A DNA stretch of 64,000 bases. It comes from Candidatus Thiodictyon syntrophicum. GTDB taxonomy: Bacteria; Pseudomonadota; Gammaproteobacteria; Chromatiales; Chromatiaceae. This document shows positions 1 through 9,109 of this stretch, piece by piece. The stretch spans positions 3,497,501 through 3,561,500 of the forward strand of contig NZ_CP020370.1 in assembly GCF_002813775.1 (NCBI RefSeq), given 5' to 3'. Position numbers and translations under genes: made by a program. Numbering within the stretch: the stretch's first letter is position 1; each line of letters begins with the position of its first letter. The notes beneath the pieces were generated by a model. That model did not search any database and was not told the DNA's origin. It was given only the letters and a program-made list of their open reading frames with translations.

Positions 1-271
1 GCTGCTGTTCGTGCTCGAAAACCTGGTGGACGCGACCTATTCCCGCGACAAGCGCGAGGCCCTGGCCCGCGCCAACCGGCGCTTGGCCGTTACGCGGCAC
101 CTGTGGCGTCTGTGTCTGGAACTGGAGGTCATCGGGCTCAAGCGCTACGAGTACGGGGCCAAGCTGATGTTGGCGCTGGGCGGGGAGATCGGCGCCTGGC
201 TGCGCGCGCGCAGCGCGCCGCCGCCGCCCGCGGAGTCCGGTCCGGCCGGCGCACCGACGGCACCGGCATGA
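1..271 (+). CDS. avd: DGR accessory variability determinant (Avd-like four-helix protein), 3' part
   Basis: The open frame enters from the left edge, so the true start is outside the window and only about 89 C-terminal residues are present. The visible part is helical and basic. It has the residues YSRDKREALARANRRLAVT and ends with KRYEYGAKLMLALGGEIGAW, the type of C-terminus seen in four-helix-bundle Avd proteins that accompany DGR reverse transcriptases. Known role of the family: a pentameric nucleic-acid-binding partner of the RT, needed for mutagenic cDNA synthesis from the template RNA. The stop overlaps the RT start as ATGA, so the two are translationally coupled. A low-complexity Pro/Ala tail follows the conserved part. 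The assignment rests on the short homologous segment plus its position directly before a DGR-type RT. Confidence 0.75.
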   Translation, partial: LLFVLENLVDATYSRDKREALARANRRLAVTRHLWRLCLELEVIGLKRYEYGAKLMLALGGEIGAWLRARSAPPPPAESGPAGAPTAPA

Positions 272-1335
272 AGCGTCTCGGGGACCTGTGGCCGCGGCTC
301 GTGGCCTTCGAGAACCTCTGGTTCGCCTGGCGGCGCGCCCGCCGCGGCAAGTCGCGCTCCCAGGGCACCGCGCTCTTCGAACTGGATCTGGAGCACAACC
401 TGGTCGGGCTGCAGCGCGAACTCACGCAGGGCACCTGGACCCCGGGTCCCTTTCGGCTCTTCACCATCTACGAGCAGAAGGCGCGGCTGATCGCGGCGGC
501 GCCCTTCCGCGACCGCGTGGTCCATCACGCGGTGATGCGGGTCATCGAGCCGCCGCTGGACGCCCGCTTCATCTCCGACAGCTATGCCTGCCGCCGCGGC
601 AAGGGTACCCATCGGGCGGTGGCGCGCTACCAGGAATGGGCGCGCCGCTACCGCTACGCGATGAAGCTCGATGTCCGGCGCTACTTTCCGTCCATCGACC
701 GGCTACTGCTGCGGGATTGTCTGGCGCGCCGAATCAAGGATCGGCGGGTCCTGGCCCTGCTCGAGCAGATCATCGATTCGGGACCTGACTACAGCGAGCG
801 GCCCGCGCCCTTTCCCGGCGATGACCTGTTGACCCCGCTGGAGCGCCCGCTCGGCATCCCGATCGGGAATCTCACCAGCCAGTTTTTCGCCAACCTGTAC
901 CTGGATGATTTCGACCACTGGGTCAAGGAGTCCCTGCGCTGTCCCGCCTATCTGCGCTATGTCGATGACATGGTGCTGCTGGCCGATGACAAGCAGCAAC
1001 TGGCGGACTGGCGCGCGGCCATCGGTGAGCGGATGGCGGCGCTGCGCCTGCGTCTGCATCCCGAGCGCGGGCAGATCGAGCGCACCGCCGACGGCTTCAC
1101 CCTCTTGGGTTACCGGGTGTTCCCCGGCTTTTGCCGACTGCGCAGCGAAAACCCCATTCGCTGCGGGCGCCGCCTGCGGGGTCTGGCCGCGGCCCTGGCC
1201 GCGGGGCGGATCGGCTGGGAGCCGATCGACGCCTCGATCCACGCCTGGGTCGGTCATGCCTGCCAGGCCGATACGCTCGGACTGCGCACGGCGGTGCTGG
1301 GTAGGCTAGTATTCAGTCGTGGGGGCGGCGCCTGA
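268..1335 (+). CDS. Diversity-generating retroelement reverse transcriptase
   Basis: 355-residue RT. The first catalytic Asp is in KLDVRRYFPSID (D135) and the active-site box is YVDD at residues 231-234. Between them lies GIPIGNLTSQFFANLYL (from residue 196), whose SQ replaces the SP of group II intron RTs, a hallmark of DGR RTs. There is no maturase or endonuclease domain and the length fits the family. Role: copies the template RNA with errors at adenines, giving mutagenised cDNA that replaces the variable repeat of a target gene. The ATG at 268 is chosen because it overlaps the avd stop (ATGA). An adenine-rich template repeat lies directly downstream, completing an avd-RT-TR order. The target gene is not visible here. 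Confidence 0.9.
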   Translation: MKRLGDLWPRLVAFENLWFAWRRARRGKSRSQGTALFELDLEHNLVGLQRELTQGTWTPGPFRLFTIYEQKARLIAAAPFRDRVVHHAVMRVIEPPLDARFISDSYACRRGKGTHRAVARYQEWARRYRYAMKLDVRRYFPSIDRLLLRDCLARRIKDRRVLALLEQIIDSGPDYSERPAPFPGDDLLTPLERPLGIPIGNLTSQFFANLYLDDFDHWVKESLRCPAYLRYVDDMVLLADDKQQLADWRAAIGERMAALRLRLHPERGQIERTADGFTLLGYRVFPGFCRLRSENPIRCGRRLRGLAAALAAGRIGWEPIDASIHAWVGHACQADTLGLRTAVLGRLVFSRGGGA

Positions 1336-1337
1336 GC

Positions 1338-1462
1338 GCACCCGGGTGTTGCGCGGCGGGTCTTGGAACAACGACGGCCGTAACCTGCGCGCCGCGGTCC
1401 GTAACAGGAACGCGCCGGACAACCGGAACAACAATCTCGGTCTGCGTCTCGCCAGCCCGCCC
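1338..1462 (+). other. DGR template repeat (TR)
   Basis: Directly after the RT stop is a stretch that, if translated, reads like the end of a formylglycine-generating-enzyme/C-type-lectin fold: VLRGGSWNNDGRNLRAA, then NRNAPDNRNNNLGLRLA. In this GC-rich setting it has a conspicuous run of AAC codons (eight AAC plus one AAT between about 1368 and 1437). This is the design that lets adenine mutagenesis change residues without making stop codons. There is no domain before it, so it is not a protein gene but the noncoding template for a CLec-fold variable protein encoded elsewhere. Boundaries are approximate because the matching variable repeat is not in the window. Confidence 0.82.
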
Positions 1463-1589
1463 GTGCGTCCCAGGGCCGCCATGTCTCAGTCGAGGGAGCG
1501 CGGATATGGCGGGTGCGGCGACGGGTGATCATGAGCGCCGTTCCGGGTTCGGCAGGGTCGCCGGGCCGAACAGCTTGCCAAGGTCGGCG

Positions 1590-1630
1590 GAAACGGGGGT
1601 GAGTAGCCCACGCGCGAAAGTCCCCGTTTC
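1590..1630 (+). ncRNA. Hairpin downstream of the TR, possible part of the DGR RNA
   Basis: GAAACGGGG at 1590-1598 pairs perfectly with CCCCGTTTC at 1622-1630, and two G-T wobbles can extend the stem inward. In characterised DGRs a structured spacer beside the TR is required for cDNA priming and RT-Avd binding. The position here, about 130 nt after the TR and with no ORF, suggests a similar role. No poly-T follows, so a simple intrinsic terminator is less likely. Function is inferred. Confidence 0.35.
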
Positions 1631-1744
1631 ACTTCTGCAACCGGTCGCTCGCCGACTCCCGCGACTGCCGTGCCCGGGACCGGGCTGGTGTCCATTCACC
1701 CCGCGTCCGCTGTAAGCCTCGACCGCCGGTCGCGCAGCGACGCT

Positions 1745-1870
1745 GTGGGAGCGGCTTCAGCCGCGACGAGTCCGCGGGAACTTGCGCGGTCCCGCGCTAA
1801 CCCGCGCGTGGCCTTCACGCGAAGGGCACGGCAGTGTGCGAGGTCGCGTCGCGGCTGAAGCCGCTCCCAC
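1745..1870. repeat. REP-like inverted repeat pair
   Basis: A 24-base arm at 1745-1768 (begins GTGGGAGCGGCTTCAGCCGC) is repeated in exact inverse at 1847-1870, with a 78-base GC-rich centre. Each arm is itself partly palindromic (GCGGCTTCAGCCGC). The same core recurs at 8431 beside the Uma2 gene. It fits a REP/BIME-type dispersed element and lies in the roughly 1-kb gene-poor stretch after the DGR. Confidence 0.7.
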
Positions 1871-1884
1871 GGGGGGTCAAACGG

Positions 1885-1942
1885 CCGGAGTCCAAGGCTT
1901 CAGCCTTGGCGCCCGCTCCAAGGCGTAAGCCTGGGACTCCGG
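1885..1942. repeat. Palindromic repeat, AAGGCTTCAGCCTT family
   Basis: Outer arms CCGGAGTCC (1885-1893) and GGACTCCGG (1934-1942) enclose the core CCAAGGCTTCAGCCTTGG. The same family occurs as a perfect 23-bp inverted repeat at 43061-43117. REP-like element; no coding content. Confidence 0.65.
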
Positions 1943-1965
1943 CAAGGAACCCGAGCGGCGCGGCC

Positions 1966-2148
1966 TCAGCCGGTCATGCCGAAGAACCAGGCCCGATGGT
2001 CCATGCGGGCGGTCTGCTTGGCACGGCTGTGGGCGATGCGGCCCCGGTCGAGTGCGTGCAGGCAGGGGCCTACCGGGTGCTTGAGTGAGCGGAAACCGCG
2101 CAGATCCGCGCTGGTGCGGATACCGGCTGAGGTCTGTACCCTGATCAT
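1966..2148 (-). CDS. Possible small protein, 60 aa, unknown
   Basis: A short frame starting MIRVQTSAGIRTSADLRGF with mostly G/C third codon positions, like nearby genes, and AGAGGT about 8 bases before the ATG as a possible ribosome site. It is rich in Arg and His and has no recognisable domain, membrane segment or signal peptide. It lies between a REP cluster and the first hexamer repeat. It may be a genuine small gene or the end of a decayed one. Confidence 0.3.
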   Translation of the reverse strand: MIRVQTSAGIRTSADLRGFRSLKHPVGPCLHALDRGRIAHSRAKQTARMDHRAWFFGMTG

Positions 2149-2286
2149 GTTGTGATACCTCTAACGATGAAGAACGGCCTTGGATACGGCCGGGACCGGG
2201 GGAGGGCATACCACACCCCGCGGCGTCCGACCACACCCGATAGCATACGCCATCGGGGCGCGAATGCTGTGATCCGATGCCGGGCA

Positions 2287-2436
2287 GGGGTGCGATCAGA
2301 ACTGATGCCGTGACCGAGATCCCGGGCACGCCGTCCGGGTCGTTGTCGTTGTCGTTGTCGTTGTCGTGATCGGATTGTTCGATTTCGACAACGACAACGA
2401 CAACGATGCCCGGTTCCTGAGAAGCTCCGGTCGCTG
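2287..2436. repeat. Hexamer inverted-repeat element, copy 1
   Basis: Four to five tandem GTCGTT units (about 2340-2368) are followed by an AT-richer centre and the inverse array of ACAACG units (about 2386-2406), forming a long hairpin. Flanks on both sides (GGGGTGCGATC..., then GCCCGGTTCCTGAGAA...) match copy 5 at 50597-50741, so the repeated unit is about 150 bp and not only the hexamers. Four further copies are at 34144, 48260, 49293 and 50597. Confidence 0.75.
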
Positions 2437-2519
2437 TAGGGTACGCATCGCGTGCCCGGCCCCAGAGGCTGCCGTGGCTCGGTGGGTAAGCGTCGCTGCG
2501 CGACCTTTACCGTAGCGGC

Positions 2520-4316
<1,797 letters not shown>

Positions 4317-4386
4317 TAAGTTCTCGGCTTAACCTCAGGAAAAGAATCTGTCCGCAAATGAACGCAAATAAGAAATAAATCTGAAA

Positions 4387-4536
4387 TCCACAGATGAACA
4401 CAGATGAACACAGATGTTCTTCAAATTGTCATACGCTTATCGCTGATGCCGCAATCACCGGCAAGATGAGTTCCGGCCACGCGTAAGTCAATGAATAATT
4501 TGTTTTCATCTGTGTTCATCTGTGTTCATCTGTGGA
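4387..4536. repeat. 30-bp perfect inverted repeat, ATCTGTGTTC type
   Basis: 4387-4416 and 4507-4536 are exact inverse copies made of TGTTCATCTG units. The left arm is preceded at about 4352 by CCGCAAATGAACGCAAATAA, which resembles the arms of the separate repeat at 50940-51066. The block is AT-richer than its surroundings and fills the gap between the ABC exporter and the FtsW-like gene. The centre (4417-4506) has no gene. Confidence 0.7.
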
Positions 4537-4555
4537 CAAATCTTCTTTATCTGCC

Positions 4556-5968
4556 TCAGATATCCGACGCCGCCGCGGGCTCCCGCGGTACCGCCTTACG
4601 CCGCACCTTGCGGGGCTTGAGATCCGCCGGCGGCCCGCCCGCAGCGCGGCCCCGCGGCGGCTTGGCGGGACGCCCCGGCGCGCCGTCCGAGATCGCCAGC
4701 AACAGCCCGCTGGCCGCAAAGGCGGTGAGCAGGCTGGCGCCGCCGTGGCTGATGAAGGGCAGGGTGGTGCCGGTCAACGGGATCGACTTGGTGACGCCGC
4801 CGATATTGAGCAGCGTCTGCACGGCCAGCACGGTGGTGAGCCCGGCCGCGAGCAGCCGGCCGAAGAGGGGGCGCCCCGGACCGGCGAGCGCGATCCCGCG
4901 GCTCAACAGGATCAGGAAGAAGAGCACCAGCACCACGCAGCCGAGAAACCCCAGTTCCTCCCCGATCACCGAATAGATGAAGTCGGCGGCGGCGATCGGC
5001 GTGTACTCGGGGCTGCCGATGCCGAAGCCCTCGCCCCAGAGCCCCCCGGCGTACATGCCGGAGAGGCCCTGGAGGATCTGCCAGCCCTCGCCGGTCGGGT
5101 CCTGGAAGGGGTCCAGCCAGGCGTCGAGGCGGCGCTGTCCGTGCTCGAAGACGGTCAGCAGCAGGGCCCCCAGCCCGGCCCCGGCCAGGAGTCCGTACAC
5201 CAGATAGCCGATCCGCCCGGTGCCGCTCGCCAGCACCACCAGGCCGGCCAGGCCCAGGATCAGCATCATCCCCAGGTCCCGTTGCAGCGCCAGGAGCCCG
5301 ATCAGCACCGCAAAGAAGGCGAGCAGCGGCCAGAGGGCGCGCCAGGGCGGCAGCGGCAGGCGCGGGTGCCAGCGCGCCAGCGCCTGTCCCTGACGTTCCA
5401 GGTAGGCGGCCAGGGCCAGGGGGATCGTGACCTTCAGCACCTCGGTCGGTGTCGTGAAGCCCAGGGCGTAGACGGCGCCGCGAAAGCGCTGTCCGGTCAG
5501 GAGCAACACGACGACCAGGACCAGCGAGAGCCCGGCCCAGACCCACAGGCCCCGGGCCAGCACCCGGTAACGCCCGTTGGCGAAGGCCAGGGCGCCGACC
5601 GTCATGACGAGGAATCCCGCCGGTACCAGTCCCAAGGTCAGGGCCCCGGGGCCATTATGAAAGTCCCCCATCCGATATTGGGCCAGCAGGCCGAAGCCGG
5701 AGAGGAAGGCGACCGTCGCCGTCAGGACCTGGTCGCCGCGAAAACCAGCGGCGACCAGGGACAGATGCACCCCGGCCAGCGCGAGCGCGTAGAGCGCCAG
5801 CGGCAGCAGGTCCAGGGCGCCGAGTTGCCGCCCCGACGCCGCGTCCGCCCCCAGGATCAGCACGAACCCCAGGGCCATGCAGCCCAGACAGCCCAGCAGC
5901 AGTTCACGCTCGGCCCGGCGCCGGAGCCAGGCCGCGGCGAAGCCGGTGTCGGCGGACGCGGCGCTCAA
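4556..5968 (-). CDS. FtsW/RodA/SpoVE-family glycosyltransferase
   Basis: 470 residues with about ten hydrophobic helices. Conserved SEDS-family stretches are present: LQRDLGMMLI, DPFQDPTGEGWQILQ, FIYSVIGEELGFLG and near the C-terminus GTTLPFISHGGASLL. SEDS proteins polymerise lipid II into glycan strands in the inner membrane and work with a class B PBP, and exactly such a PBP is the upstream gene with an ATGA overlap. The tail after about residue 445 is basic and Pro-rich. The usual ftsQAZ or mreBCD neighbours are absent, so this is a stand-alone SEDS-PBP pair, possibly for a special stage or shape. It could equally be called FtsW-like or RodA-like. Confidence 0.85.
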   Translation of the reverse strand: MSAASADTGFAAAWLRRRAERELLLGCLGCMALGFVLILGADAASGRQLGALDLLPLALYALALAGVHLSLVAAGFRGDQVLTATVAFLSGFGLLAQYRMGDFHNGPGALTLGLVPAGFLVMTVGALAFANGRYRVLARGLWVWAGLSLVLVVVLLLTGQRFRGAVYALGFTTPTEVLKVTIPLALAAYLERQGQALARWHPRLPLPPWRALWPLLAFFAVLIGLLALQRDLGMMLILGLAGLVVLASGTGRIGYLVYGLLAGAGLGALLLTVFEHGQRRLDAWLDPFQDPTGEGWQILQGLSGMYAGGLWGEGFGIGSPEYTPIAAADFIYSVIGEELGFLGCVVLVLFFLILLSRGIALAGPGRPLFGRLLAAGLTTVLAVQTLLNIGGVTKSIPLTGTTLPFISHGGASLLTAFAASGLLLAISDGAPGRPAKPPRGRAAGGPPADLKPRKVRRKAVPREPAAASDI

Positions 5969-7608
5969 GGTCCCGCCCCCAGTTCCAGGGCCTTCACCAG
6001 CAGGTCGCGGGCGATGGGCGCCGCCACGCTCGACCCGAAGCCGCCGTGCTCCACCAGCACCGCCACCGCGAGCTTGGGGTCCGCGGCCGGCGCAAAACCG
6101 ATGAACCAGCTATGGGCCGCCCCGCGCGGGTTCTCCGCGGTGCCGGTCTTGCCGGCGATGGCCAGTCCCGCGTCATTGATGCCGCGGCCGGTCCCCTGCG
6201 TGACCACCTTGCGCATCATTCCCGCCAGACGGGCGGCGGTCGGCGCTGTCATGTATTGGCCCAGGGGTGCGGCGGGTTCCTGCACGAGCAGGCGCGGGCG
6301 CATGGCGAGCCCCCGGTTGGCCACCGCCGCGGCGATGGTCGCCAGGTGCGTGGGGGAGGCGAGCACCCGCCCCTGGCCGATGGACGCCTGGGCCAGCCCG
6401 TACTGATCCGAGGCGGCCAGGCGCGGCAGGCGTCCGGTACTCAGGCTCCCGTACCGGTCGGTCCCCGGATAGAGCCGCACCTGGCGGTCGAAGGCGAAGC
6501 GCTCCCCGGTGCGGGCAAAGGCGTCCCGGCCGTAGCGCACCCCGAGTTGGGCGAAGAACACATTGGACGACTCGGCAAAGGCGGTCGTCAGGTCCAGATT
6601 GCCGAAGCCGGCCCAGGCACGCCCGGCCTTCTGGGCGCTGTAATAGTCGTGGTCGCGGATCGGCGGGTAGCGGCGCGAGGTGGTAAAGCCCCCCGCCGGG
6701 CAGTGCAGGGTGCCGCTGAAGCCGGCCTCGATCGCCTGCGCGGCCATCACTATCTTGAACACCGAGCCGGGCGGATAGAGCCCCTGGGTCGCCCGGTTCA
6801 GGAGCGGCGTGCCCGGCGCCGGCCCGCGGAACAGCTCCGGCCCCAGGCGGTTGGGGTCGAAGGCCGGGCTGGTCGCCAGCACCAGCACCGCGCCGTCCTG
6901 GGGCCGCAGCAGCACCACGGCCCCCCGGCGCTCGCCCAACTGCTGCAAGGCCAGCAGTTGCAGGTCGCTGTCGAGCGTCAGCGTCAGGTCCTGACCGCGC
7001 GGCTGCTTGGTCTTGGTCAGCAGTTGCCGGCCCAGTTCACCCCAGGACGCCAGCGTCTGCGGTGTGGCCCCGTTGAGCTGGGCGTTGGCCGCCGCCTCGG
7101 CCCCGATCGCCCCGAACCGCGGATCACTGTAGCCCACCGTGTGGGCGAAGGCCGGACCGAAGGGATAGACCCGCCGGACCCGCCCCTCGATCTCCCGGCT
7201 CTGCGCCAGCACCCGGCCGCGCCGGTCGAGGATGCGCCCGCGCAGGATGCGGTGGGCCGGGTTGAACTCGCGCCGGTCGTGCGACTGCATGAAGGCGACG
7301 AACCGCGGCCGAAAGAGCCCGGTCAACTGCCAACTCGCCTGGTAGCCCAGCACCGCCAGGAAGGCCGCCGCCAGGACCAGCAGCGGCCACGGGAACCAGC
7401 CGCCCGCGCCCACCGCCGACCGTGGCTCGGTGAGGCGCAGCCAGGCCCAGGCGCGCCACAGGACCACACAGGCGGCGAGAAAAAAGGCCAGGTGCAGGAC
7501 CAGGCGCAGCGCCGGCCAGGCGGCGGAACCGACCAGGGAACCGAAGAGGTGCAGCGGATCGACAGCGGTCACCCTGGGGGCGGTCCTGGTTGGGGAGGAG
7601 ACGGCCAT
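5965..7608 (-). CDS. Class B penicillin-binding protein (transpeptidase)
   Basis: 547 residues. Hydrophobic helices are present near residues 25-55 and 70-90. A dimerisation region follows, then a transpeptidase domain with the three active-site motifs: SVFK (in PPGSVFKIV, near residue 281), SSN (in FAESSNVFFAQLG) and KTGT (in IAGKTGTAENP, near residue 484). It crosslinks peptidoglycan stem peptides in the periplasm and is the target class for beta-lactams. The stop overlaps the start of the SEDS gene, so the two are one operon and probably one complex. Two membrane helices, instead of the usual one, is slightly unusual. Confidence 0.88.
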   Translation of the reverse strand: MAVSSPTRTAPRVTAVDPLHLFGSLVGSAAWPALRLVLHLAFFLAACVVLWRAWAWLRLTEPRSAVGAGGWFPWPLLVLAAAFLAVLGYQASWQLTGLFRPRFVAFMQSHDRREFNPAHRILRGRILDRRGRVLAQSREIEGRVRRVYPFGPAFAHTVGYSDPRFGAIGAEAAANAQLNGATPQTLASWGELGRQLLTKTKQPRGQDLTLTLDSDLQLLALQQLGERRGAVVLLRPQDGAVLVLATSPAFDPNRLGPELFRGPAPGTPLLNRATQGLYPPGSVFKIVMAAQAIEAGFSGTLHCPAGGFTTSRRYPPIRDHDYYSAQKAGRAWAGFGNLDLTTAFAESSNVFFAQLGVRYGRDAFARTGERFAFDRQVRLYPGTDRYGSLSTGRLPRLAASDQYGLAQASIGQGRVLASPTHLATIAAAVANRGLAMRPRLLVQEPAAPLGQYMTAPTAARLAGMMRKVVTQGTGRGINDAGLAIAGKTGTAENPRGAAHSWFIGFAPAADPKLAVAVLVEHGGFGSSVAAPIARDLLVKALELGAGP

Positions 7609-7650
7609 TATCCAGGAAAATGCGGCGGGGCGTCCCGTTCCGACAGGTCG

Positions 7651-7743
7651 GCGGTCCGCGCGGCCCCCGCGCCCGTAGGGTCCGCTGTGCGGACCAGCGA
7701 CCTACCGCCCAGCAGGTGGCCGGAGTTATGATCGAGACCGCCG
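7651..7743. repeat. GGTCCGC-type palindromic repeat with a MITE-like end
   Basis: Contains TAGGGTCCGCTGTGCGGACC and then AGCGACCTACCG, closely matching 8504-8583. At 7719-7743 it carries TGGCCGGAGTTATGATCGAG, nearly the terminal repeat of the 191-bp element at 33917-34107. Together with the copy at 8504 it brackets the Uma2 gene. Confidence 0.6.
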
Positions 7744-7825
7744 CTTGACGTCCGGGGCGCGCCCGACTCCGGCCCACGATATCCAGCACCTTCGCCAACT
7801 GGCGGCCCGACCCTGAGACCAGCCG

Positions 7826-8401
7826 ATGCACGCACCCGCACGTCCCTGCCCCAGCCTCTACGACCAGCTCGAAGCCTTACCCCAAGGGTTGACGGGGGAG
7901 ATCCTCGACGGCCGACTCTATGTCCATCCGCGCCCGAGCGGGCCCCATGGGTTTACCTCCTCGGCGCTCGGCTACGACTTGATCGGACCCTTCCAACGGG
8001 GGCGCGACGGCCCCGGCGGCTGGTGGATCATCGACGAACCGGAACTGCACTTCATCCGCAACGCCGAGGTCGATGTCCCCGACCTGGCCGGTTGGCGACG
8101 CGAACGGATGCCGCTTATTCCGCAGGAACACCGCTATACCGTGGTCCCCGATTGGGTGTGCGAGGTCCTGTCGAAGTCGAGCGCGGACACCGACCGGAAT
8201 GTGAAGATGCCGATCTACGCGCGCTTCGGCGTGGCCTATGCCTGGTTGATCGATCCGCAGGCGCACACCCTGGAGGCCTATGCCCTGGAAGCCGGCGCCT
8301 GGCGCGCGCTCGGGCGCTTCGCCGGCGCCGCGCCGGTCTGCGTCGCACCCTTCAATGCCGTGACCATCCAATTGGACGATCTGTGGGCGCCGACGGCATA
8401 G
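7826..8401 (+). CDS. Uma2-family (DUF820) putative nuclease
   Basis: 191 residues with the family pattern: an early LTGEILDGRLYVHPRPS segment, then EVDVPDLAGWRRERMP, PDWVCEVLSKSSADTDR, KMPIYARFGVAYAWLIDP and a C-terminal beta-rich part. The acidic residues in VPDLAGW and CEVLS and the Lys in NVKMPIYA correspond to the PD-(D/E)XK-like centre assigned to this family. Biological role is unknown; copies are abundant in cyanobacteria and purple sulfur bacteria. No strong ribosome site precedes the ATG. The gene is monocistronic and flanked by related palindromic repeats, suggesting movement or repeat-rich neighbourhood turnover. Confidence 0.85.
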   Translation: MHAPARPCPSLYDQLEALPQGLTGEILDGRLYVHPRPSGPHGFTSSALGYDLIGPFQRGRDGPGGWWIIDEPELHFIRNAEVDVPDLAGWRRERMPLIPQEHRYTVVPDWVCEVLSKSSADTDRNVKMPIYARFGVAYAWLIDPQAHTLEAYALEAGAWRALGRFAGAAPVCVAPFNAVTIQLDDLWAPTA

Positions 8402-8430
8402 CGACTGGGAGTGAGTTTTCACTCAACCTC

Positions 8431-8583
8431 AAGGGTGGGAGCGGCTTTAGCCGCGACCAGCCTCGATCAGAATCCCGGCCTATCAGCCAACGGTGAGGTC
8501 TGCGGTCCGCACAGCGGACCCTAGGGCCCCGCGCCCGTAGGGTCCGCTGTGCGGACCAGCGACCTCCCGTTTAGCAGGATGGC
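8431..8583. repeat. REP core plus 20-bp perfect inverted repeat
   Basis: 8431-8453 carries the GTGGGAGCGGCTTTAGCCGC core seen at 1745. Then 8504-8523 (GGTCCGCACAGCGGACCCTA) is inverted exactly at 8538-8557, followed by AGCGACCTCCCG as in the copy at 7651-7719. No coding content. Confidence 0.7.
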
Positions 8584-8612
8584 CAGCGAGCTTAATGCAT
8601 GTGGCAATTCGG

Positions 8613-9050
8613 ATGAACAATCTTTACGAGGCCGATTTCGCGCAATGGGCACAAGAACAGGCCGAGCTGTGCCGCCAAGGCCGCTATAGCGAATTGGATG
8701 TCGAGCATCTGTCGGAGGAACTGGAAGGCATGAGCGCGCGTGAACGCCGCGAACTCGTCAGCCGCCTGGGCATTCTGCTGGCGCATCTGCTGAAATGGCA
8801 GTACCAGCCGCAGCGACGCGGCAACCGTTGGCGTCTGACCATCAAGATTCAGCGGTTCGATGTTGCAGCGCTGCTACACCAGAACCCCAGTCTGCGGGCA
8901 CGCTTTGAAGAGTTCCTGAGCGATGCCTATGCGCGAGCCATCCTGCAGGCCGCTGGTGAAACCGGCCTGGACGAAAACGTATTTCCTGAGGCTTGTCCCT
9001 TTTCCGCCGGGCAGGTGCTTGGCGATCATTGGCCGGACGCGGTTTCCTAG
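8613..9050 (+). CDS. DUF29 family protein
   Basis: 145 residues from the chosen start MNNLYEADFAQWAQEQAELC, which is the usual N-terminus of this family; an in-frame ATG 18 bases upstream gives a less typical start. Family features: AELCRQGRYSELDVEHLSEE, then a helical LVSRLGILLAHLLKWQYQP and a C-terminal PEACPFSAGQVL. DUF29 proteins are small, soluble, all-helical and of unknown function, common in cyanobacteria and Chromatiales and often next to repeats. No operon partner. Confidence 0.85.
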   Translation: MNNLYEADFAQWAQEQAELCRQGRYSELDVEHLSEELEGMSARERRELVSRLGILLAHLLKWQYQPQRRGNRWRLTIKIQRFDVAALLHQNPSLRARFEEFLSDAYARAILQAAGETGLDENVFPEACPFSAGQVLGDHWPDAVS

Positions 9051-9109
9051 AAGAATCATCGCTTGGGGTTGGATCACCGCCGCCGCGGGGTCGCGGCGGC
9101 GGCTGGGCC

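Noticed and set aside
1319-1528. Apparent 69-residue ORF with RGGSWNN-type sequence
   Set aside because: It has only the last part of a CLec/FGE fold, starts inside the RT gene and has the AAC pattern of a template repeat; best read as noncoding TR.
2340-2406. Hexamer arrays as a CRISPR array
   Set aside because: Units are six bases without spacers and the second half is the inverse of the first; there are no cas genes.
4532-7731. Long plus-strand ORFs opposite the SEDS and PBP genes
   Set aside because: They are Gln/Arg/Pro-rich antisense shadows of two well-supported genes.
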